From: CAYZAW01 sp964476505
GTDB lineage: Bacteria > Bacillota > Clostridia > Christensenellales > CAG-138
Assembly (NCBI GenBank): GCA_964476505.1
Contig: CAYZAW010000076.1
Coordinates: forward strand, 1 to 6,258
Reading direction: 5' to 3'
DNA: 6,258 nt
This document shows positions 1-5,514 of the stretch, piece by piece. The notes beneath the pieces are model-generated. The model was not told the origin of the DNA and made no database searches. It saw only the letters and a list, made by a program, of their open reading frames with translations. The position numbers and the translations under genes were made by a program. Within the stretch, counting starts at the first letter, position 1. Each line of letters begins with the position of its first letter.

Positions 1-267
1 GTGGAAATGTTTACGAGTGCACCCGAAAAAACCTATACGGCTATATTGATGGATGTGCACATGCCCATTATGAACGGGCATGAGGCCACGCGCGCGATTC
101 GTGCTTCCTCCCATCCGGAGGCGGAAACGATGCCGATCATTGCCATGACGGCGGACGCGTTTGCGGAGAATGTGGCGGAGGCCTATGCCGTTGGCATGAA
201 CGCGCATATCTCAAAGCCGATCGATATTGCCATGCTGTTGGAAACACTGCATAAATACATTAATTAG
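1..267 (+). CDS. Response-regulator receiver domain, C-terminal part (probable hybrid sensor histidine kinase), 5'-truncated by window edge
   Basis: The 88 visible residues are the C-terminal two thirds of a CheY-like receiver domain, which accepts a phosphoryl group from a histidine kinase. The phosphoacceptor aspartate is D18 in LMDVHMPIMNG, the conserved switch threonine is T50 in PIIAMTADAF, and the conserved lysine is K72 in the SKPID motif. The N-terminal acidic pair that binds Mg2+ lies upstream, outside the window. The wording MDVHMPIMNGHEAT...MTADAF...GMNAHISKPID is typical of receiver domains fused to the C-terminus of hybrid sensor kinases, and the protein stops soon after the last helix with no DNA-binding output domain. 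That favours a hybrid kinase, but a stand-alone single-domain regulator cannot be excluded. The GTG at position 1 is read here as an internal valine codon, because a domain cannot begin there. The TAG stop is followed by a hairpin terminator. Confidence 0.9.
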   Translation: MEMFTSAPEKTYTAILMDVHMPIMNGHEATRAIRASSHPEAETMPIIAMTADAFAENVAEAYAVGMNAHISKPIDIAMLLETLHKYIN

Positions 268-280
268 AATATAACGTGCC

Positions 281-318
281 AATCCCCGAAAGCTGACGCT
301 TCCGGGGATTATTTATTT
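281..318 (+). terminator. Hairpin terminator after the receiver-domain gene
   Basis: Positions 281-293 (AATCCCCGAAAGC) pair with 298-310 (GCTTCCGGGGATT) in 12 of 13 positions with one A/C mismatch, closing a TGAC loop. The sequence after the stem is T-rich but broken (ATTTATTT), so this is a moderate intrinsic terminator for the plus-strand gene ending at 267. On the minus strand the stem is followed by GGCACG rather than a T run, so it is a poor terminator for lonB, although it could still protect that transcript's 3' end. Confidence 0.75.
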
Positions 319-364
319 ACACGGAGATGGCGGATGATAACAATTCTATATAAAGGAGGATAAG

Positions 365-2050
365 CTATGCCACGGGCGTTGCCTCGGCACTGACGGCGGG
401 CAATGCTGTCTCTTCCGCCGGGGATGTGCTTGCCGGCTTTAGGAAGGCTGTACGCATGGCTTCCGAAAGCGTATGAATGGGAAGTATCTCTACCGGAATC
501 GCCCGTAGGCTTTCGTCCCAATTGTCTGCCGGAATGATCACACGCGTTGCACCCGCCCGGAAAGCAGCCTCGGCCTTTTCGCGCACGCCCCCCACAGGGC
601 GCACCTCACCGGATATGGTGACCTCGCCCGTGGCCGCTAAAAATGGATCGGGCGCTTTGCCGGAAAGCGCACTCATGAGTGCAATGGCAAGGGCAACGCC
701 CGCGCTTGGCCCGTCAACGGGAATGCCGCCGGGAATATTGAACCGCAGGTCATAGTCTGCACAGTCTCGCCCAAAGTAGCGGGAGAATGCGCAAAGCACG
801 TTTTCCACGGAGCCAAGGCCGGTGCCCTTGCGGCGAAGCCGTCGCCCCTGCATATCCAGCTCCTCTTCTTCCACGATACCGTTTATGGAAAGGCGGCCTG
901 CTCCGTGCGCGGCAGGTCTTGCCGTGCATTCGATTTCCAGCAGTACGCCCTGCCCAAAGGCGGATACGCCGAGGCCGTTTGCGCTGCCTATTGCGGGAGC
1001 CGGATGGATATGCTGCTCTGGGCGGGGCAGGTAATTGCAGGTACGCACCACCCATTCAATATCTCGCAGCAATAACTCCTTGCGATGTTCCGTATAAGCC
1101 AGCCCGCATGCCAGCTGTACGATATTTACCGCGTCGCGCCCGCTATGCGCGTGCAGCGCGCAGCGCGATAGGGCGGTGGAATCCATCTGGTATCCGGCAC
1201 GAATGGCAGCGCCTTTTGCCACCTGCTCCAGCTCCGTTTGCCCCAGCGGGCGGAAATACAGCTCCAAGCAGCGGGAGCGCAAGGCTGGGGGCAATTCCTC
1301 CGGGCGGCGGGTGGTAGCGCCTACCAAACGAAAGTCCGCGGGCAGGCCGTTTTGAAAAATGTCATGGATGTGCTGAGGAATGGACGTATTGTCCGGCGAG
1401 TAATACGCGCTTTCAAATTTTACATAGCGATCCTCCAGCACCTTTAACAGCTTGTTCATCTGCATGGGGTGCAGCTCGCCGATCTCATCCAAAAACAGAA
1501 TGCCGCAGTGCGCCCGAGAGACCGCGCCAGGTTTCGGCTGAGGCACGCCTTGCGCGCCCATAGCGCCCGCACCCTGATAAATGGGGTCGTGCACGCTGCC
1601 TAAAAGCGGGTCTGCAATGGCGCGCTCATCAAAGCGAACGCAGGTGGCATCGATCTCTACGAATTGCGATTCATGGGTAAAGGGGGAATCGCTGCGTTTT
1701 TTTGCTTCCTCTAAAACCAAACGGGCGGCGCAGGTTTTACCGATGCCCGGCGGGCCGTAAATGAGCACATGCTGCGGGTTTGGCCCGCAAAGAGCCGCTT
1801 GCAGGGCGCGAATACCCTCCTCCTGCCCGATGATATCCGAAAAAGAAACGGGGCGTACCGCTTCGGACAGGGGCAGGTTGAGGCATTTTGCCCGCATGGC
1901 GGCAAGCCGCTGCAATTCCAAAGTGCTTCCCGCAGGTTTATGGGGGCGTACAGGCTCGCCGTGTGCCCGCTTTTTTTTATAGCGCATCACGAGCAGCACA
2001 ATCACAAAGAGCGCAAGCTGAATGAGTAATACAAGTAAATTCCAGTTCAT
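365..2050 (-). CDS. lonB: ATP-dependent protease LonB (membrane-anchored AAA+ serine protease)
   Basis: This 561-residue protein matches Bacillus-type LonB in layout and length (about 550 residues in that family). Residues 4-22 form one hydrophobic helix followed by RYKKKR, which predicts an N-terminal membrane anchor with the body in the cytoplasm. The AAA+ module has Walker A GPPGIGKT (99-106), Walker B ILFLDE (184-189) and an arginine-finger region PALRSR (255-260). The C-terminal Lon protease domain carries the Ser-Lys dyad: S449 in DGPSAG and K492 in GGVREK. The large N-terminal substrate domain of LonA is absent. A 20-residue tail rich in Ala, Pro, Thr and Glu follows the last predicted protease helix. 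The protein should unfold and degrade selected proteins using ATP; in Bacillus, LonB is made in the forespore during sporulation. The ATG at 2050 is preceded by GGAGG at suitable spacing. No lonA lies in the window, although the two are often adjacent in bacilli. Confidence 0.93.
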   Translation of the reverse strand: MNWNLLVLLIQLALFVIVLLVMRYKKKRAHGEPVRPHKPAGSTLELQRLAAMRAKCLNLPLSEAVRPVSFSDIIGQEEGIRALQAALCGPNPQHVLIYGPPGIGKTCAARLVLEEAKKRSDSPFTHESQFVEIDATCVRFDERAIADPLLGSVHDPIYQGAGAMGAQGVPQPKPGAVSRAHCGILFLDEIGELHPMQMNKLLKVLEDRYVKFESAYYSPDNTSIPQHIHDIFQNGLPADFRLVGATTRRPEELPPALRSRCLELYFRPLGQTELEQVAKGAAIRAGYQMDSTALSRCALHAHSGRDAVNIVQLACGLAYTEHRKELLLRDIEWVVRTCNYLPRPEQHIHPAPAIGSANGLGVSAFGQGVLLEIECTARPAAHGAGRLSINGIVEEEELDMQGRRLRRKGTGLGSVENVLCAFSRYFGRDCADYDLRFNIPGGIPVDGPSAGVALAIALMSALSGKAPDPFLAATGEVTISGEVRPVGGVREKAEAAFRAGATRVIIPADNWDESLRAIPVEILPIHTLSEAMRTAFLKPASTSPAEETALPAVSAEATPVA

Positions 2051-2086
2051 GTTTCATCCTCCGTGGAGCCTAGTATGTGAGGACGC

Positions 2087-2123
2087 AATAAAAAAACGTC
2101 CGCCAATTTCTGGCGCACGTTTT
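2087..2123 (-). terminator. Rho-independent terminator of the MATE gene
   Basis: Read on the minus strand just after the MATE stop codon, AAAACGTGCGCCA pairs with TGGCGGACGTTTT in 12 of 13 positions (one G/G mismatch) around a GAAAT loop, and is followed by an unbroken T run and then ATT. This is a textbook intrinsic terminator. It sits 37 bases upstream of the lonB start codon, so lonB should depend on its own promoter or on readthrough. Confidence 0.9.
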
Positions 2124-2139
2124 ATATGTATGTTGATGC

Positions 2140-3528
2140 TTATTCCGTCACGGGCTTGTCCAGCGGGCGGATTTTTGCCTTGTTCAGCTTGCGGAACATG
2201 ATGAGGCAAGCCCCAAGGGACATCAGCTCTGCAATGGGGAAGCTCCACCATACGGCAGAAAGCCCCCACAGCTTCGAAAACAGGAAGGCCACGGGCAGCA
2301 GGCATAAAAGCTGCCTAAGCAAGCTCATAAACAGGCTGTAAATACCGTTGCCCACCGCTTGGAATACGGTGGAAAAGGAGATGCAGATAGCCGCGCCAAA
2401 GAAGCTGATGCTGATAATGCGAAGGGCGGGAACGCCAATGGTCAGCATTTCCGGAGAGGCGTTGAACAGCAGCAGCATTTGATCGGGAATCAGTTGGAAC
2501 AAAAGCACGCCCACCGCCATAATGGAAAGCGCAAACAGCATTACATATTTCAGCGTATCCATCAGGCGCTTGCGGTTCCTTGCGCCAAAATTGTAGCCCA
2601 TAATGCTCATAGCGCCGGAGGACAGGGCAAATACCGGCATAAACGCAAAGGAATTGAGCTTGAAGTATACCCCTAAAACCGAAACGGCGGTTGGCGTAAA
2701 GGCAATCAATATCCAGTTCATGCACACATTGGTAACGGAACCGATAGATTGCATAATAATGGAGGGAAGCCCCACCGTGTAAATCTGCCGTATGGTTTCC
2801 TTATGCGGGCGAAAATGCTTAAAGCTGACCTTGACCTCATGCTTTTTAAAGAACAGCAGGTAGAAGGAGAGGCACATGGCGATCAACTGCCCCAGCACCG
2901 TTGCCACAGCCGCACCGCGAATGCCCATTTGCGGGAAGCCGTACCGGCCGAATATCAGTATGGGGTCCATAATGATGTTGATGACTGCACCCGTCAGCTG
3001 CATCAGCATAGGGTAAATGGTGTTGCCTGTTGCCTGTATGATGCGCTCACAGCCGCACTGCATGAAGATGCCGAAGCAGAATATGGCACAAATGGAAAGG
3101 TACTCTCCGCCCATGCGGTAAATAACGGGGTCTTCCGTAAATAGCGCAAAGAACGGCTTTGCAAGAGTAAAGCCGAATATCGTAAACACAATGGCGCTGA
3201 TCGCAAGTAAAAACAAGCCGTTTGTGGCACCAGCATTGGCAGCGTCAAAGCGCTTTTCTCCTAAACGGCGGGATATCAGCGAGTTCATGCCAACCGATGT
3301 GCCAACTGCAACGGATATCATCAGCATTTGTATGGGAAACGCCAGCGAAACCGCCGTGAGAGCCGCTTCGCTGATCTGCGATACATAAATACTGTCTACA
3401 ATGTTGTAGCAGCCCTGTATGAACATGGAAATCATCATGGGAAGCGACATAGAGACCAGAAGCTTCCCAATGGGGCGTACCCCCATTTTGTTTTCTTTTT
3501 GTGTATTGTCGTTTGCGCCCTTTTGCAT
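2140..3528 (-). CDS. MATE-family multidrug/Na+ efflux transporter
   Basis: This 462-residue, strongly hydrophobic integral membrane protein has the length and 12-helix pattern of MATE exporters, which expel drugs or metabolites in exchange for Na+ or H+. The first MATE repeat starts near residue 20 (IGKLLVSMSLPMMISMF, then YNIVDSIYVSQ). It contains the family hallmark VINIIMDPILIF (182-193) followed by GIRGAAVATVLGQ (202-214). The second repeat starts near 250 (YTVGLPSIIMQSIGSVTN), giving the expected internal twofold repeat. The Asp in DPILIF and the early Asn/Asp pair in YNIVDS are conserved features of the NorM/DinF-like and MepA-like groups; I cannot assign a subgroup or substrate. The ATG at 3528 is chosen because GAAAGG lies 6 bases upstream of it; a second ATG 14 codons in (MGVRP) has a weaker upstream site. 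The gene is divergent from hrcA, with its own promoter and terminator, so it looks monocistronic. Confidence 0.92.
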   Translation of the reverse strand: MQKGANDNTQKENKMGVRPIGKLLVSMSLPMMISMFIQGCYNIVDSIYVSQISEAALTAVSLAFPIQMLMISVAVGTSVGMNSLISRRLGEKRFDAANAGATNGLFLLAISAIVFTIFGFTLAKPFFALFTEDPVIYRMGGEYLSICAIFCFGIFMQCGCERIIQATGNTIYPMLMQLTGAVINIIMDPILIFGRYGFPQMGIRGAAVATVLGQLIAMCLSFYLLFFKKHEVKVSFKHFRPHKETIRQIYTVGLPSIIMQSIGSVTNVCMNWILIAFTPTAVSVLGVYFKLNSFAFMPVFALSSGAMSIMGYNFGARNRKRLMDTLKYVMLFALSIMAVGVLLFQLIPDQMLLLFNASPEMLTIGVPALRIISISFFGAAICISFSTVFQAVGNGIYSLFMSLLRQLLCLLPVAFLFSKLWGLSAVWWSFPIAELMSLGACLIMFRKLNKAKIRPLDKPVTE

Positions 3529-3570
3529 GGTTTACCTTTCTTCGTTTGAATATTGCTCCAAGACTTTACC

Positions 3571-3598
3571 ATTCTATCATGCCATACCTGTTTTGCAA
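3571..3598 (-). promoter_or_regulatory. Probable sigma-A promoter for the MATE gene
   Basis: On the minus strand, TTGCAA (plus 3593-3598, 4 of 6 matches to TTGACA) is followed after 16 bases by TAGAAT (plus 3571-3576, 5 of 6 matches to TATAAT). A TG dinucleotide one base before the -10 makes it an extended -10 promoter. The expected start site is about 35 bases upstream of the MATE start codon. No CIRCE or other clear operator overlaps it. Confidence 0.6.
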
Positions 3599-3684
3599 GG
3601 ATTCCGGAAAAATAGCCACAATATATCATAAAATGCGGTAACGATTTTGTCGCGGTTTTGTCACATTGGAAGGGCTTGAAATCC

Positions 3685-3713
3685 TTGACAAAGATACGGC
3701 GTAGCGCTATCAT
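3685..3713 (+). promoter_or_regulatory. Sigma-A promoter of the hrcA-grpE-dnaK operon
   Basis: A perfect -35 TTGACA (3685-3690), an exactly 17-base spacer and a -10 TATCAT (3708-3713, 5 of 6 matches) make a strong vegetative promoter. Transcription should begin near 3720, only a few bases before the CIRCE element, so bound HrcA would cover the start of transcription. This is the usual arrangement for class I heat-shock operons: a strong housekeeping promoter held down by a repressor. Confidence 0.88.
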
Positions 3714-3724
3714 TAGCGTATCGG

Positions 3725-3751
3725 TTAGCACTCACCGGAAGTGAGTGCTAA
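3725..3751 (+). promoter_or_regulatory. CIRCE operator (HrcA binding site)
   Basis: The sequence is TTAGCACTC (3725-3733), nine bases, then GAGTGCTAA (3743-3751), an exact match to the CIRCE consensus TTAGCACTC-N9-GAGTGCTAA. It lies just downstream of the predicted start site of the operon promoter and 44 bases upstream of the hrcA start codon. HrcA dimers bind here and repress the operon; heat inactivates HrcA and unfolded proteins keep the GroE system from reactivating it. The arms extend beyond the consensus: one more base pair outside and two more inside give a perfect 12-base inverted repeat (3724-3735 with 3741-3752) around CGGAA. Confidence 0.98.
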
Positions 3752-3795
3752 CACGCCACATACGGTACTATTTTAAGAAGGGAGGCGCTGTTGCA

Positions 3796-4839
3796 ATGGA
3801 AATAGATGCAAGAAAGATCCGCATTTTGCAAGCCATCATTGACGATTACATCATGACGGCGTCGCCCGTGGGCTCGCGCAGCATATCCAAACGATCGGAT
3901 TTTAATTTGTCCTCCGCCACCATCCGCAACGAAATGAGCGATCTGGAGGAAATGGGATATCTGGAGCAGCCGCATACCTCTTCCGGGCGCGTACCGTCGC
4001 ACAAGGCATATCGCCTGTACGTCAATAATATGATGCAGCGGGCGCAGCTTTCCAAGGAAGAGCAGAAAACCATCCGCTCCTACTTTTCCCACAGGATGGA
4101 CGAAGTAGAGGGCATCATCAAGCAAACCGCCGCTGCCCTTTCGGACGTAACGCATTACACGGCGATGGTACTTCCGCCCCAGCTGCATGCGGTACGGCTA
4201 AAGCATATCCAAATCGTTCCCGTATCTAGCGAGCGGGCACTGGTCATCATGGTAACAGATGCCGGCCTTGTACGCGATGCGATGATCCGCATTCCCGAGA
4301 ATATGGACGTTCACCGCATGGAGCAGCTGTCGCACATGCTGACGGAGCGCTTTCGGGATCACCGGCTGGATCAGATCACGCAGGCAGATTTGATAGAGCT
4401 GGCAGAGGATATGGGCATGGAGCGGGCGTTCTTTTCCAGCATGATGGATGCCATGGAGCGCAACATGCAGCCGGATGTGCACGCCGTGGAGCTTAGCGGT
4501 TCCACGAACATGCTTGCTTTCCCGGAATATGCGGATATGAACAAGGCAAAAAACTTTCTTGCCGCCATCGAGGGCAAGGATACCCTATACCAGATGCTCA
4601 AAAAAGCCTCCACCATGGAGTTTTCCATCACCATAGGCCCGGAAAACGACAGGGAGGAGCTAACGGATTGCAGTGTGGTCACAGCAACCTATAAGGTGGG
4701 GGACGATCCCTTGGGAACCTTTGGCATCATCGGCCCCACACGCATGCATTACGGACGGGTGCTTTCCATATTGGAATTTATGCGCATGAGTATGTCGGAA
4801 GCGCTGTTAGGAATTATGGAAGACGATACGAAACGCTGA
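3796..4839 (+). CDS. hrcA: Heat-inducible transcription repressor HrcA
   Basis: The product has 347 residues, close to the usual 340-350 for HrcA. It represses class I heat-shock genes by binding CIRCE, and a perfect CIRCE stands in its own leader. The N-terminal winged helix-turn-helix is clear: RKIRILQAIIDDYIMTASPVG (6-26) opens the domain, SSATIRNEMSDLEEMG (39-54) is the conserved recognition helix region, and the wing motif HTSSGRVPSHKAY (60-72) follows. The central GAF-like and dimerization parts run to a conserved end with FGIIGPTRMHYGRVLSILEFM. The ATG at 3796 is chosen because GGGAGG lies 10 bases upstream and the protein then begins at the usual HrcA N-terminus. An in-frame GTG at 3745 would add 17 residues but lies inside CIRCE and lacks a ribosome binding site. 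It is the first gene of the operon, 34 bases before grpE. Confidence 0.97.
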   Translation: MEIDARKIRILQAIIDDYIMTASPVGSRSISKRSDFNLSSATIRNEMSDLEEMGYLEQPHTSSGRVPSHKAYRLYVNNMMQRAQLSKEEQKTIRSYFSHRMDEVEGIIKQTAAALSDVTHYTAMVLPPQLHAVRLKHIQIVPVSSERALVIMVTDAGLVRDAMIRIPENMDVHRMEQLSHMLTERFRDHRLDQITQADLIELAEDMGMERAFFSSMMDAMERNMQPDVHAVELSGSTNMLAFPEYADMNKAKNFLAAIEGKDTLYQMLKKASTMEFSITIGPENDREELTDCSVVTATYKVGDDPLGTFGIIGPTRMHYGRVLSILEFMRMSMSEALLGIMEDDTKR

Positions 4840-4855
4840 TACAGCGTACAACCGC

Positions 4856-4863
4856 TAAGGAGG
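4856..4863 (+). promoter_or_regulatory. Ribosome binding site of grpE
   Basis: CTAAGGAGGA sits in the 34-base hrcA-grpE gap, about 10 bases before the ATG at 4874. The strong AAGGAGG core fixes the grpE start. The gap shows no promoter or terminator, so grpE is expected to be translated from the hrcA transcript. Confidence 0.8.
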
Positions 4864-4873
4864 AACACAGGTT

Positions 4874-5461
4874 ATGGCAAACAAGAAGCAGCCCGCCGAG
4901 GGAAACGCGCCGGAGAAGGTCACGCCCAAAGGCAAGGCTGCGGAAAAAGAAGCGGCAAAGCAGGCGGAAGCAACGGTGGGCGAAACCGTAACGCTGACCA
5001 ACGACGAGTTTATGCAGGTAAAAGCCCATATCGACGCTTTACAAAAGGAAAAGGACGATGCGGTCATGACCGCCCAGCGCTTGCAGGCGGAGTTCGATAA
5101 TTACCGCAAGCGCAACGCCTCTTTGCGGGCAGACAGCTACGATGAGGGCGTGCGGGACTGCATCAAGGCCATGCTTCCAACGCTGGATAACTTTGACCGG
5201 GCGCTGTCCGTCACAAACGGCGTGGATAAAGGCTTTGTGGACGGTATCACGCTGGTGCAAAGAACGCTTTTGGATGCGCTTGCCGTGCTTGGCATGAAGG
5301 AGCTGGAGGCAGACGGCAAGTTTGACCCCAACATCCACAACGCCGTGATTCAAGAAACGGCGGAGGGGAAAACCACCGGCGATATTTTAGAGATATTTCA
5401 AAAGGGTTACGAGGTCAAGGGGAAGATCGTACGGCACGCAATGGTAAAGGTCGCGGAATAA
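4874..5461 (+). CDS. grpE: Nucleotide exchange factor GrpE (DnaK co-chaperone)
   Basis: The 195-residue product has the standard GrpE layout and length. GrpE dimers release ADP from DnaK so that the Hsp70 cycle can continue. Residues 1-38 are a charged Lys/Glu/Ala-rich tail predicted to be disordered. Residues about 42-95 form the long dimerizing coiled-coil helix, including the conserved stretch RLQAEFDNYRKR (69-80). MLPTLDNFDRAL (100-111) leads into the four-helix bundle. The C-terminal beta domain that contacts the DnaK ATPase lobe has the family signature FDPNIHNAV (150-158) and ends in GYEVKGKIVRHAMVKV (178-193). It is co-directional with hrcA and dnaK, 53 bases before dnaK, and belongs to the CIRCE-controlled operon. 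No irregularities are seen. Confidence 0.97.
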   Translation: MANKKQPAEGNAPEKVTPKGKAAEKEAAKQAEATVGETVTLTNDEFMQVKAHIDALQKEKDDAVMTAQRLQAEFDNYRKRNASLRADSYDEGVRDCIKAMLPTLDNFDRALSVTNGVDKGFVDGITLVQRTLLDALAVLGMKELEADGKFDPNIHNAVIQETAEGKTTGDILEIFQKGYEVKGKIVRHAMVKVAE

Positions 5462-5498
5462 CGCGGCGTGAATAAGTAAACAACTAGCTTTTTAATAA

Positions 5499-5506
5499 CA
5501 GGAGGA
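5499..5506 (+). promoter_or_regulatory. Ribosome binding site of dnaK
   Basis: ACAGGAGGAG lies about 8 bases before the ATG at 5515. The near-perfect AGGAGG fits the high expression expected for DnaK. The 53-base grpE-dnaK gap is otherwise AT-rich around 5488-5498, with no clear promoter, CIRCE or terminator hairpin. Confidence 0.8.
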
Positions 5507-5514
5507 GCAAATTT

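Noticed and set aside
281..310. The hairpin as a bidirectional terminator serving lonB as well.
   Set aside because: On the minus strand the stem is followed by GGCACG with no T run, so only the plus-strand direction is supported.
316..352. Possible plus-strand promoter (TTTACA, then TATATA) driving the orphan ribosome binding site.
   Set aside because: The spacing between the two boxes is about 25 bases, far from the normal 17, and no good -10 sits at the correct distance.
787..1317. 176-codon open frame on the plus strand within the lonB region.
   Set aside because: It is antisense to the conserved LonB protease domain, its product is Arg/Pro/Ala-rich with no recognisable domain, and the openness follows from the GC-rich third positions of lonB.
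2749..3144. 131-codon open frame on the plus strand inside the MATE gene.
   Set aside because: It is antisense to conserved MATE helices, is His/Asn/Ala-rich without a recognisable fold, and has no convincing ribosome binding site.
3745..3795. Possible 17-residue N-terminal extension of HrcA from a GTG at 3745.
   Set aside because: The GTG is inside the right arm of CIRCE, has no ribosome binding site, and HrcA proteins normally begin with the sequence that follows the ATG at 3796, which has GGGAGG upstream.
3748..4188. 146-codon minus-strand frame opposite hrcA.
   Set aside because: It lies antisense to the conserved HrcA DNA-binding domain and runs into CIRCE; the product is low-complexity and unlike any family I know.
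5462..5514. Possible internal promoter or second CIRCE before dnaK.
   Set aside because: There is no TTAGCACTC-like arm and no -35/-10 pair with acceptable spacing; the stretch looks like a plain intra-operon gap.
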